A DNA stretch of 42,701 bases from Natrinema soli (GTDB lineage: Archaea > Halobacteriota > Halobacteria > Halobacteriales > Natrialbaceae). The stretch is from contig NZ_JAQIVI010000098.1 of the NCBI RefSeq assembly GCF_028618695.1, positions 1-42,701 on the forward strand, read 5' to 3'. The first letter of the stretch is position 1. Every line of letters starts with the position of its first letter. Below the pieces are notes generated by a model, which had not been told where the DNA came from, searched no databases, and worked only from the letters and a program-made list of their open reading frames with translations. The position numbers were made by a program, and so were the translations under genes. Positions 33,730 through 41,676 of this stretch are shown here, one piece after another.

Positions 33730-34158
33730 TCACCGGACGGACGTCACCGGAACAGGTGCTCTGCGGAACACTTCCTTCGCGACGTTCCCGACCAGATAGC
33801 CGCGCGTGATATCTTCGCTATGTTGACCGTGGCTCCCCATCACTATTGCGTCGTAGTCCTCGGCGTGCTCGAGAATCGCTCGCACCGGGTGACCGATCCC
33901 GACTTCCGTTTCGATTTCCACATCGTATTCGGCGGCGATATCACGAGCGGCCTCGAAGACGATGTCGGCGTGTTTTTCGGCTTCGGCTTCGAGATCATCG
34001 GCTAATGCGAGACCGACCGCTTCACCCATCATCATCGTCGGTGCCCCGACGACGTGATACACAGTGATCTCGGCGTCGGAATGAGCTTCCAGTGCGTACT
34101 CGAGCGCCTTTCCAGCCATCTCCGAACTATCCATGGGGACGAGAACACGCTCGATCAT
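33730..34158 (-). CDS. Universal stress protein, single domain
   Basis: This 142-residue Usp (IERVLVPMDSSEMAGKALEYA) contains a Met-rich loop (APTMMMGEAVGLAL). The nucleotide loop MGSHGQHSEDITRGYLVGNVAKEV is longer than normal by two residues. It thus differs from the other copies and may bind nucleotide poorly. The start at 34158 is natural. It is 87 bp downstream of the PAC2 gene on the same strand and may be co-transcribed. Confidence 0.92.
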   Translation of the reverse strand: MIERVLVPMDSSEMAGKALEYALEAHSDAEITVYHVVGAPTMMMGEAVGLALADDLEAEAEKHADIVFEAARDIAAEYDVEIETEVGIGHPVRAILEHAEDYDAIVMGSHGQHSEDITRGYLVGNVAKEVFRRAPVPVTSVR

Positions 34159-34245
34159 ACGCTCGCTACGCGAGCATCGAATAAAGGAATACAGGGAGCC
34201 AGCACGTATCCCTTGTGTCCCGATTTCGCTCCCGAGAGCGACGAC

Positions 34246-35013
34246 TCACATATACATTCGATCCTCGGGGAAGTCGCGCCCCTCAATCGGCTGCTCTTCC
34301 TGTTTGAGCGTCGCTAGCCGCGACGCGAGTTCCTCGAAATACCGTTTCATCTCCTCCGATCGCTGGCGTAGCTCTCCTTCGTCAACTTCGATCGGATAGC
34401 AAGATTCGACGCCCTTGAGGAGCCGGAGAGCGGCATCGATGTCCGGGCCAGGAAAGTGTGTCGGTGTGACGAACGCCCCTACTGACGGTGGTGCCGTCCC
34501 GATTCCGTGGCCGAGTAACTCGCCGGTCGTTCCGTCCAACACACCGCCGGGGAGTGGTTCGATATCGGTAGCTTCATTTCCGAAGTGGTCTCCGCGGAAG
34601 GAGGGGGTCGCGGCGTAGAAGACGTTGTGTTCGTCTTCGGCGTGAGGGAACGGTGTACTGTGAAGAACACCGATTTCGTCGATATCGCGACCACTCGACC
34701 AGTCGAATAGGGCGTCCGCGAATGGCTCTGCCACGGAAACCGGGAGGAACACCTCACTGACGAGTACCGTAATCGGTACGTCGTCGACTCGATACAGTCG
34801 GATCGGACGCCGAGGCGTTCCTTCTTCGACCGGAGTGATGCTCGGAAGGTTCCGAGTGGCAACAGAGCCGATTTGCGTCGTCTCGAGGTGGGTGATAAGA
34901 TAGTCGATCGCCGTGAGACTGGCCGCTCCGACGTCGGCCAGCCCGACTAGGAGGACGTCGCCAGAATCGACGCCGACAGCCGTCTGTACTTCGAATGACG
35001 GTTCTCGAGTCAT
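34246..35013 (-). CDS. PAC2-family protein (proteasome-assembly chaperone 2-like)
   Basis: This 255-residue protein is of the PAC2/DUF75 type: an alpha/beta nucleoside-phosphorylase-like fold (VLLVGLADVGAASLTAIDYLI, PITVLVSEVFLPVS, DIDEIGVLHSTPF, LPGGVLDGTTGELLG, GAFVTPTHFPGPD). The C-terminal helical segment (ELRQRSEEMKRYFEELASRLATLK) looks like a coiled coil. In eukaryotes it helps assemble the proteasome core, and the archaeal role is not established. It is divergent from the TrkA-N gene, with 196 bp between. Confidence 0.88.
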   Translation of the reverse strand: MTREPSFEVQTAVGVDSGDVLLVGLADVGAASLTAIDYLITHLETTQIGSVATRNLPSITPVEEGTPRRPIRLYRVDDVPITVLVSEVFLPVSVAEPFADALFDWSSGRDIDEIGVLHSTPFPHAEDEHNVFYAATPSFRGDHFGNEATDIEPLPGGVLDGTTGELLGHGIGTAPPSVGAFVTPTHFPGPDIDAALRLLKGVESCYPIEVDEGELRQRSEEMKRYFEELASRLATLKQEEQPIEGRDFPEDRMYM

Positions 35014-35209
35014 AGCTCCCCATTCGCGACTATTTGATATAGCTGTCTAGCCATCACAGACCGATTAACGGATCTCGAGGAGAGTAGTACGAAAGAGTGA
35101 TCGTTCTATCCCGGCACAGTGACTGAGCCGGTATTTCATGCCATCCGTATTTATCGGTAGCAGATCGATAGCTATCCATCAAATCAATTGCGTTGAGAAG
35201 TGATACACT

Positions 35210-35680
35210 GTGAATCAATCCACTACTTCAGCGTTTTCAGATCGCGTCCTCATACTGGGAGTCAGTGATCTCACACCGATACTCGTCGAGGTACTGGAAC
35301 CGGACGTTGAATTCCTGATTATCGCGAAAGACGCTGCAAATCTCAAACCGTCAATTCAGTCGTCACGGATACTGGAAGGCGACCCTAGTCCTCGAGAGAT
35401 ACTTGAAGAAGCAAACATCAAAGATGCTACCGTCGTTATTATTGCTGGGGATACAGATGCTCACGATGCGATGGCGATTCTAACCGTCACGGAGTTGAAC
35501 TCCTCCGTTCGTATCGTCGCGGCGGCAAGTGACCGCGAAAACGTGGAAAAGCTCGAGCACGTAGGGGCGGATAGAGTGACCAGTCCAGATTTCCTCGGTA
35601 GCCGGCTACTGATCGAATCAGCCGTAATGGGGAAAAATATCGACGAACTCGTCGAAGAGTTCGCGGATCACGTGCATTAG
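35210..35680 (+). CDS. TrkA-N (RCK-type) nucleotide-binding protein
   Basis: This 156-residue protein begins at GTG 35210. It has a Rossmann-type fold (RVLILGVSDLTPILVEVL, FLIIAKDAANL, DATVVIIAGDTDAHDAMAIL, IVAAASDRENVEKL, HVGADRVTSPDFLGSRLL). The glycine motif is changed: G-V-S-D rather than GxGxxG, so dinucleotide binding is unproven. There is no C-terminal RCK_C domain. It may regulate a K+ channel or transporter, but none is adjacent. A TATA-like TTTATC lies about 60 bp upstream. Confidence 0.85.
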   Translation: MNQSTTSAFSDRVLILGVSDLTPILVEVLEPDVEFLIIAKDAANLKPSIQSSRILEGDPSPREILEEANIKDATVVIIAGDTDAHDAMAILTVTELNSSVRIVAAASDRENVEKLEHVGADRVTSPDFLGSRLLIESAVMGKNIDELVEEFADHVH

Positions 35681-35712
35681 CTGTTACCTGAGGACAGGAG
35701 TTACCCCGACGA

Positions 35713-36210
35713 TCATTGCGTCGAATCCGTTTCCCGGTAAAATTCCGAATGCGGTTTGAGGGCATCGAGCTTGGGTGGTACCCGATGGCGAACGATGAAC
35801 ACGTCGTACGATTCCTCGGCGGCGACGTGAACGCCGACGCTCGTCAGTGGCGTCACAATACGGCCGACGTTATCACTGCCGAGGAACACGACGCTCGGAT
35901 CGTGGTTCAGTATCAGTCGCTCGATGTGGTCGGCGAGCCTGGTCTCAGGGGGGAACTCGCGGATTCGTTCGAATTCGAACGCCGCCGACGGTGCGAGCGT
36001 CTGTACCTGTTCGCGAAGATCCGCGACGACTGCATCGACATCGTACGGTTCGTTCTCGTCGATCCACCCCTTCTCTCGTGCGTATTGTTTTCGCTCCGGG
36101 ACGACGACTACGGCCGCGATCTCTTCGTCAAGTGCAGCGCCGTACTCGACGGCCCTGACGAGGGCGGCCTCCGCGAGTTCCGATCCATCGAATGGGACGA
36201 CGAACGCCAT
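35713..36210 (-). CDS. Universal stress protein, divergent single domain
   Basis: This 165-residue Usp-fold protein (AFVVPFDGSELAEAALVRAVEYG) lacks the usual ATP loop. Its C-terminal half reads LGSDNVGRIVTPLTSVGVHVA and ends with a long charged tail (VPPKLDALKPHSEFYRE). It is probably a non-nucleotide-binding member. It converges with the TrkA-N gene (32 bp apart) and follows the two-domain Usp at 36302-37159 on the same strand. Confidence 0.88.
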   Translation of the reverse strand: MAFVVPFDGSELAEAALVRAVEYGAALDEEIAAVVVVPERKQYAREKGWIDENEPYDVDAVVADLREQVQTLAPSAAFEFERIREFPPETRLADHIERLILNHDPSVVFLGSDNVGRIVTPLTSVGVHVAAEESYDVFIVRHRVPPKLDALKPHSEFYRETDSTQ

Positions 36211-36301
36211 ACGTTCCGCCTCTATTCCCCGGTCAATAACTCCGGGGGTGGTTACGGACGGTCCAGGAGAGAACCCACGCCGGTAGCCGTGGACGAACCC
36301 G

Positions 36302-37159
36302 TTACGGTCCGTCCCCCTGTCGGGCGCGGACGGTCAGTACGGGAGCCGGTGCAGTGCGGAGGACGCGCTCCGTAACGCTCCCAAGCAACTCTCGCTCGAG
36401 ATCGCTTCGGCCGTGAGTTCCCATGAGTAGCAGATCGATATCTTCGGTCTCTGCGTACGCAGCGATCTCCCGGTGAACCGATCCGACGGTAACTGCCGTG
36501 CGGACATCGATCCCGTCGACAGACGCTCTCTCGGCCGCCGCGTCGAGGGCGTCCTTCGCGTTTTCCTCGAGGTGATCGACCAGCGCACCCGTTTCGGAGT
36601 CGGTTCCGTAACGCGTTACGTTCACCACCGACAGGAGGTGAAGCGTCGCTCCCGTCTCGACGGCGATTTCCACGCCGCGTTCCAACGCGATGCGCGCGTG
36701 TTCGCTTCCGTCTGTTGGGACGAGCACACGATCGAACGGGTAGCGGGACTGGATATCGTCGCTCGCACGAACGACGAGTACGGGGACCAAAGCGTTACGA
36801 ACGACCCCTTCGGTCACGCGTCCCAGAACTACCGGCCCGGCTTCCCGCCTTCCGTGCGCACCCATAACGACGAGCTCTATCTCCGCAGATTCGATGTACT
36901 CGAGGATTCGGTCCCGGGGATCGCCTCGTTGCTCTTCGGTAACGACGGTCTCGACGTCGGCGGTCGCCGTCTTTCGAGCGTCGGCGAGTATTTCTTCGGC
37001 CGTCCGATCGAGTGCGTCCGACGGGCTGACGTCTCGATCGTCCTCCGAAACGAACAGCACGTGAATGGTCGCCGTCGGCGAAGCGATTCGACTGGCCAGC
37101 TCGAGGGCGGCATTGGCGGGGCCGCTTCCGTCGGTCGGAACGAGGAGGCGATCGTACAT
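36302..37159 (-). CDS. Universal stress protein, two-domain
   Basis: This 285-residue tandem Usp uses ATG 37159 (YDRLLVPTDGSGPANAALELA). An upstream in-frame ATG at 37183 adds eight residues. Both domains have recognisable loops (MGAHGRREAGPVVLGRVTEGVV and MGTHGRSDLERELLGSVTERVL). Domain 2 also carries a TRYG motif like the tandem Usp pair at 25.3-26.2 kb. It is divergent from the small membrane protein at 37383. Confidence 0.93.
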   Translation of the reverse strand: MYDRLLVPTDGSGPANAALELASRIASPTATIHVLFVSEDDRDVSPSDALDRTAEEILADARKTATADVETVVTEEQRGDPRDRILEYIESAEIELVVMGAHGRREAGPVVLGRVTEGVVRNALVPVLVVRASDDIQSRYPFDRVLVPTDGSEHARIALERGVEIAVETGATLHLLSVVNVTRYGTDSETGALVDHLEENAKDALDAAAERASVDGIDVRTAVTVGSVHREIAAYAETEDIDLLLMGTHGRSDLERELLGSVTERVLRTAPAPVLTVRARQGDGP

Positions 37160-37325
37160 ACGGTACGTTCGATCGGCATGCACTTACAGCTATCCTGGCG
37201 GGTGTTGGGCGACTCGAGAGAATGCTTCGATATGATCGGTTTCGATCGCCTCGCTCGAGAGTATCGCGACGAACACGTGAAACGGCAGCAATCTCATTTC
37301 GATTCCATAGAACCTCATGGGTCCT

Positions 37326-37335
37326 ACAATATTGT
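37326..37335. promoter_or_regulatory. ACAATATTGT palindrome between divergent genes
   Basis: A perfect 10-bp palindrome lies in the gap between the two-domain Usp (start 37159, minus) and the small membrane protein (37383, plus). A partial direct repeat (ATTgTTTGTGTT / ATTaTTTGTGTT) follows. It is a possible operator. Confidence 0.4.
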
Positions 37336-37382
37336 TTGTGTTGGAAGAATATTATTTGTGTTAGCACGTGGCAGAGCAGTAT

Positions 37383-37571
37383 ATGGAACCGCAGGCAGAG
37401 CGCTGGTGTCATGTTTTGATCGGCGTAGCGTTGATTCTCCTGACAATCGGTATCGGATACGATTTCATTTTCGGAACGAAGTTGGCAGATTTTCTCGTGA
37501 TAATCGCTGGACTCTTCCTCGGATGGGCGGCGTTTCTCTACTGCTTGGGGAATGCTTCGTTCTGGGGATAG
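37383..37571 (+). CDS. Small two-helix membrane protein
   Basis: This 62-residue hydrophobic protein (from ATG 37383) has two helices: HVLIGVALILLTIGIGYDFI and DFLVIIAGLFLGWAAFLYCLG. An earlier in-frame GTG at 37368 is possible. No family is recognised. It lies within the Usp cluster, which makes it a small-protein candidate for a stress-linked membrane role, but nothing shows this. Confidence 0.6.
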   Translation: MEPQAERWCHVLIGVALILLTIGIGYDFIFGTKLADFLVIIAGLFLGWAAFLYCLGNASFWG

Positions 37572-37760
37572 TTTGACCGCCTCTCAGCACCAGTGGTGTC
37601 GATCCGTTTCAGTCTTCAGTCCGTCGGTCTTCGGCCGCGTAGACAGCGAAAATTTATGGATTAAAATCGACCAAGAAAGCAATTATGACGGGAAGGCCGT
37701 ATCAACCACCCAACGAGCGCCCGTGATAAAGGCAAGTAGTTCGACGTGGTACCCGAGGGC

Positions 37761-38528
37761 ATGACGGACCTCCTCGCGGAGCAAACGGCCGTCGTGACCG
37801 GTGCATCGAGCGGAATCGGGCGATCGATCGCGCGGACGTTCGCCGAACACGGGGCCGATGTCGTCGTCGCTGACGTGCGAGAAGAACCGCGCGAAGGCGG
37901 AACGCCGACTCACGAACTGATCTCCGACGAAACCGAAGCGACGGCGACGTACGTCGATTGCGACGTCTCGAGCGTCAACGATCTCGAGGCGACGCTCGAC
38001 GAAGCCGAGCAGTTCGGCGGCGTCGACGTGCTCGTCAATAACGCGGGTATCTTTCGTGCGGAGGAATTTCTCGATGTGACCGCCGACCAGTACGAACAAC
38101 TCATGAGCGTGAACGTGAAAGGAGCGTTCTTCGGGACTCAGCTCGCGGCCCAGCGGATGATCGAAAACGGGGGCGGACGGATCATCAATGTCTCGAGTAT
38201 CGCCGGCTTCGTCGGAAACGGTAGCTACGTCACCTACTGTGTTTCCAAGGGCGCAGTCCGATTGTTGACGTACGCGGCAGCCCATCGCCTCGGTCCGGAC
38301 GGAATCCGCGTGAATGCGATCCACCCGGGCGGGATCGAAACCGCAATGATGGAAGACGCACACATGGGATCCGAAGCGCTCGAACAGTTCACGCAAGCGA
38401 TTCCGTCGCGGAGGATCGGAGACCCCGAGGATATAGCGGGAGTCGCGCTGTTTCTTGCGAGTGATCTCTCGAGTTACGTGAATGGCGAGTCACTCGTCGT
38501 CGACGGCGGGTACACTCATACTGGATAA
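37761..38528 (+). CDS. Short-chain dehydrogenase/reductase
   Basis: This 255-residue protein starts at ATG 37761 (another in-frame ATG at 37746 adds five residues). The classical SDR features are all visible: TGASSGIGRSIA (dinucleotide loop), NNAGIF, SS near residue 145 (INVSSIAGF) and the YxxxK catalytic pair in YVTYCVSKGAV. The C-terminus has NAIHPGGIETAM and LASDLSSYVNGESLVVDGGYT. It probably is a NAD(P)-dependent alcohol dehydrogenase/ketoreductase. The substrate is unknown. It is upstream of, and convergent with, the PNPOx gene. Confidence 0.92.
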   Translation: MTDLLAEQTAVVTGASSGIGRSIARTFAEHGADVVVADVREEPREGGTPTHELISDETEATATYVDCDVSSVNDLEATLDEAEQFGGVDVLVNNAGIFRAEEFLDVTADQYEQLMSVNVKGAFFGTQLAAQRMIENGGGRIINVSSIAGFVGNGSYVTYCVSKGAVRLLTYAAAHRLGPDGIRVNAIHPGGIETAMMEDAHMGSEALEQFTQAIPSRRIGDPEDIAGVALFLASDLSSYVNGESLVVDGGYTHTG

Positions 38529-38688
38529 CCGGAAACGTTCAAAAAGCACCATTTAGATTGGTAGTTCAGTAGTCACGGTAGTCCGTCTACGCCAGTACTT
38601 CCGTGTAACGTCGATCGCTAGATGACTGGTTTCAGCGTTTTAGGCTTCTGCTTCGCCACCGTCTACGTTCTTGCGCTGTGTACCGGCG

Positions 38689-39138
38689 CTACGAGTCACT
38701 CATCACCTCTTTCCGTCCCGTCATCGTCGCAGGATCGAGACTGAAATACCGGAACGTCGTTTCTCTCGGTGGTCGTTCGAAAATGTCGACGAGCGGGATT
38801 TGAATAGCCCACATCCCCTGTATTTCGGTTGACTCGTATGGTGCGTCGGAAGTGTCCGATAGTCGCCCTGTGACGACGATACTTCGCCACCCGCTGTCGG
38901 TTTTGTCGTGCGTAACGAAGGAGATAAGCCTGTCTACGAGATCCTCTTTCCTGCTATCCCGGGGGAAGGAGAGTCGATAGTAGAAGCGCCTCACGTCTGC
39001 ACTGTATCCGTACGAAACAGGTATCGAAACCGGCGGCTCATCTGGGTCTGTGGAAAAAGAAATGACACCCGTTCCGCCTCGGCCGAGGAATTCGTTCATC
39101 TCCTCCTCGCTCATTTGAACCCAGCGCAAATCCTGCAT
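38689..39138 (-). CDS. Pyridoxamine 5'-phosphate oxidase-like flavin-binding protein
   Basis: This 149-residue PNPOx-fold protein (WVQMSEEEMNEFLGRGGTGVISFS, VSIPVSYGYSADVRRFYYRL, RLISFVTHDKTDSGWRSIVVTGRL) keeps the Trp-x-Ser-Val-type strand that is broken by a stop in the related pseudogene at 14.2-14.6 kb. It should bind FMN or F420-like cofactor with unknown substrate. ATG 39138 is used, and ATG 39114 is also possible. It converges with the SDR gene. Confidence 0.87.
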   Translation of the reverse strand: MQDLRWVQMSEEEMNEFLGRGGTGVISFSTDPDEPPVSIPVSYGYSADVRRFYYRLSFPRDSRKEDLVDRLISFVTHDKTDSGWRSIVVTGRLSDTSDAPYESTEIQGMWAIQIPLVDIFERPPRETTFRYFSLDPATMTGRKEVMSDS

Positions 39139-39773
39139 ATCTTCTCACACGATCTAGGGGTAGAAAGTATCCTATTACAGCGGACCGGACTCTCAATGTG
39201 GTGAGAACGACGCTGATGAAACGCGCCTGAGTGCCACGCTGAGATCGTACTTCGCTACCCACACCAATCGTTGGAATCGACACACGCTCTCAGCAAGAAT
39301 CCCTTCTCAATCCCATGCACCGCTGTGGAACGAGAAAACGATTGAACTCATGTGATTTTCATCGAAAAGAGGGTAGTTCGATCTCAGCTTAGTCGCCCAG
39401 GCCTGCGGCTCTTACCTTTCTCGACCTCAGAGCGAGACTCGACTTCGCCTCGATACATGTCGATACTGAAGAGATCGTTCATGGGACATTTCTGAGTGAC
39501 CGCAGTGATAGTTAGCTCCTCGCCAACGACGAGAGCGATAGCTGCGAGAGCGAATCTGACCGGTCCCGCTGCCAAAGAGAGTACTCCGTCGACAGCCGCG
39601 ACACGTTTGAAGTTATATTAGGGTAGATCGAGACGTTTACTCGCCTCCAGTAACCCAATCGGGACATCCCTTGCAGGTTCGTCACGTGGCGCAGGAGCAC
39701 GTTTTTCACGCGAAGGTCGGTCCCTCGTCCGATCCGGTGAAACGTTTATGCTGGATAGTCGAATCCGTTCACC
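39139..39773. other. Intergenic region with no convincing gene
   Basis: This 635-bp stretch has only two short reverse-strand frames (39384-39575 and 39512-39709) of 63-65 codons without recognisable domain. Their overlap and odd composition argue against both. The right end has the TATA-like TTTATG close to the Usp start at 39774. It may hold further decayed sequence, but I could not identify any. Confidence 0.5.
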
Positions 39774-40199
39774 ATGGCTGAGCGAATTCTCGTTGCGTAC
39801 GACAGATCGCCACTAGCGATAGAAGCCCTCGAATTAGTCTTCGAAAAATTTCCGGATGCGACCGTCATCGCACTGTATGTCATCGAGGTCCCGGCCGGTC
39901 AGTGGGCGCAACTCGTGGGTCCCGAGCTGCAAATTCCCGTCACCGAGCGAGCGCAGGAATACGCGGACGACGTCCTCGAGTCTGCGAGGGAGACCGCATC
40001 GAAGTACGGCAGAAGTCTCGAAACGACCGTCGCCACGGGCGAACCGGATCATCGAATCGTCGCGACGGCCGAGGAAGAAGCGGTCGACCTGATTGTCGTC
40101 GGAAGCCACGGACAGGAGGGAATCTCACGCGTCCTGCTCGGGACCGTTGCGGAAAATGTCGTTCGCCGATCGCCCGCTCCCGTCCTCGTGATCCGGTAG
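39774..40199 (+). CDS. Universal stress protein, single domain
   Basis: This 141-residue Usp (AERILVAYDRSPLAIEALELV) has an intact loop (VGSHGQEGISRVLLGTVAENVVRRSPAPV). It is the closest paralogue of the gene at 19424, sharing the segment with PAGQWAQL/PEGYWAAF, a GISR-type loop and an identical length. It lies on the opposite strand and is convergent with the DUF302 gene. Confidence 0.93.
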   Translation: MAERILVAYDRSPLAIEALELVFEKFPDATVIALYVIEVPAGQWAQLVGPELQIPVTERAQEYADDVLESARETASKYGRSLETTVATGEPDHRIVATAEEEAVDLIVVGSHGQEGISRVLLGTVAENVVRRSPAPVLVIR

Positions 40200-40299
40200 A
40201 CGGCGAATCGTCGGAACGCGCTGAAGAGTATGAGTAGAATAAGCGTACACAATGACATCGACCGTATCTTCCTCCGATACATGAAATCAGGCAATCGGG

Positions 40300-40683
40300 C
40301 TACAGCGACTCGAGAATCCGTTCGAAGCGCTCGTAAGCATCGTTGCCGATCGGGTCGAGTTCGTCGTCGTCAGCGACACTGATCAGACGCTGCGGGTCGA
40401 CCGCACTAACGACGACGCCGCCGTCATCGTCGTAGACGACGATGTTGCACGGGAGCAACGTCCCGAGTTCGAGATCGTTCTCGAGTCCCCGATGGGCCAA
40501 CTGCGGATTGCACGCACCTAGGATTCTATACTGTCGGAAGTCCTCGTCGAGTTTCTTTTTCAGCGTTTCTTGGACGTCGATATCGCAGAGCACGCCGAAC
40601 CCCTCGTCCTCGAGGGCGTCGATCGTTTTCTCGACGATATTGTCAAACTCGCCGTCGACTTGTGTACGAAGCGTATAGGACAT
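40300..40683 (-). CDS. DUF302 protein
   Basis: This 127-residue protein starts at ATG 40683 (SYTLRTQVDGEFDNIVEKTI). It shows DUF302 features (EDEGFGVLCDIDVQETLKKKL, QYRILGACNPQLAHRGLE, LGTLLPCNIVVYDDD with a Cys in each block). A strong upstream leader is open but not protein-like. The family binds small ligands in some bacterial operons. It stands divergent from the truncated methyltransferase, a pairing I have seen in haloarchaea. Confidence 0.9.
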   Translation of the reverse strand: MSYTLRTQVDGEFDNIVEKTIDALEDEGFGVLCDIDVQETLKKKLDEDFRQYRILGACNPQLAHRGLENDLELGTLLPCNIVVYDDDGGVVVSAVDPQRLISVADDDELDPIGNDAYERFERILESL

Positions 40684-40792
40684 ACTGTACGACCAATTTC
40701 GAGAACGGTCGTAGTTGGGGTAGCAACAGCAAGCCTGCGGCACGTGCGTCAGTTCGAGGAAGACTGTAGTCAGTCCACGGTGAAGTGACAGT

Positions 40793-40954
40793 ATGGTTTC
40801 TCGTCGTACCATACGAGCGATCGCCACCCTGCTCGGACTCACGCTGCTCGCCGGACTCGGATACGCCCTCCGGTGGCGATCGAACCCGTCACCGTGCCCA
40901 TACTCCCAGCGCCACGCAATCAACTGTCCGGGGAGTGTGCCAATGCGGCGCTGA
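40793..40954 (+). pseudogene. Truncated class I methyltransferase N-terminus
   Basis: The frame gives a short basic start and one membrane helix (ATLLGLTLLAGLGYALRW). A family-typical NPSPCPYSQR segment follows, then an early stop at 40952-40954. In haloarchaeal SAM-dependent methyltransferases of this type the same start is followed by the Rossmann SAM-binding domain, which is missing here. The sequence after about 40917 belongs instead to the 3' side of the neighbouring CBS-MaoC gene. Confidence 0.7.
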
Positions 40955-41594
40955 TAACGCTCGACGCGAGTGCACCGTGAACGATTCGGTGGCCGAACCG
41001 CGTTCGCTTCGCGAACTGGTCGTCCAGGTGAAGCGGGTTTTTGTCACCGCTCACCACGGCGAACAGTTCGATGTCGCTCTCCGTGATCGGTTTCGTGAAC
41101 GTGACGACATCACCGACACTAACGCCCAGTCCACCCTCGTCGTCGTACTCGTAGCTCCACTCGCGTTCTTTCCTCCTGTTCGACTCGAGTGTCGGCGTCG
41201 ACACGCCATCGTTCATCGTCGCGTTCGTCACGAAATGTGAGAGATCGGTCGCGATAACGAGTCCAGCGAGTCTCTCATCGTCCAAAACCGGAAGCTGACT
41301 GATTTGGTGCTCGTAGAGTATCTCTGCTGCTTGGTGAACGGACGTCGACGGTTCGATGGAGAGCAGTGGTTCCGACATGAACTCGTGCGTTGTCTGCGTC
41401 ATCGGCTCGTTCGACGCGATTAGCGACACGAAATCGGAACGCGTAACCATACCGATCGGTTCCCCGTCGTCGACGATCACGATCAATTCGTGTCCGGACT
41501 CGACGAAGCGTCTGACAACCGCGTCGGCAGTATCGTCCGGTGGAGCCGTCTCGACGGCACTCATCACTTCTTCCACAGATACTGGAACGACCAT
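40920..41594 (-). pseudogene. CBS-pair plus MaoC-type dehydratase, 3' end truncated
   Basis: The 224 residues begin with two CBS motifs (VVPVSVEEVMSAVE, ELIVIVDDGEPIGMVTRSDFVSLI; TQTTHEFMSEPLLSIEPSTSV, ISQLPVLDDERLAGLVIATDL). A linker and a MaoC-like hot-dog domain follow (VGDVVTFTKPITESDIELFA, GDKNPLHLDDQFA, FGHRIVHGALASSVISAAL), and it stops abruptly in HSPDS. Complete MaoC domains continue for another 60-70 residues. So the catalytic half-site (DKNPLH, H) remains but the fold's end is missing. The CBS pair probably binds adenine nucleotides. Confidence 0.8.
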
Positions 41595-41676
41595 GGGCTA
41601 CGGACGACGTCGAGATCCATAACCACCGGACGCCACCCAAAACGTCTTTTTCGTCAAGGGTGTTCGTTCCTTGCCC

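Noticed and set aside
36473..37576. Long + strand open frame (367 codons)
   Set aside because: It lies antisense to the two-domain Usp, whose family sequence is unambiguous.
39384..39709. Two short overlapping reverse frames (63 and 65 codons)
   Set aside because: No domain and they overlap each other in different frames. They may be chance or debris.
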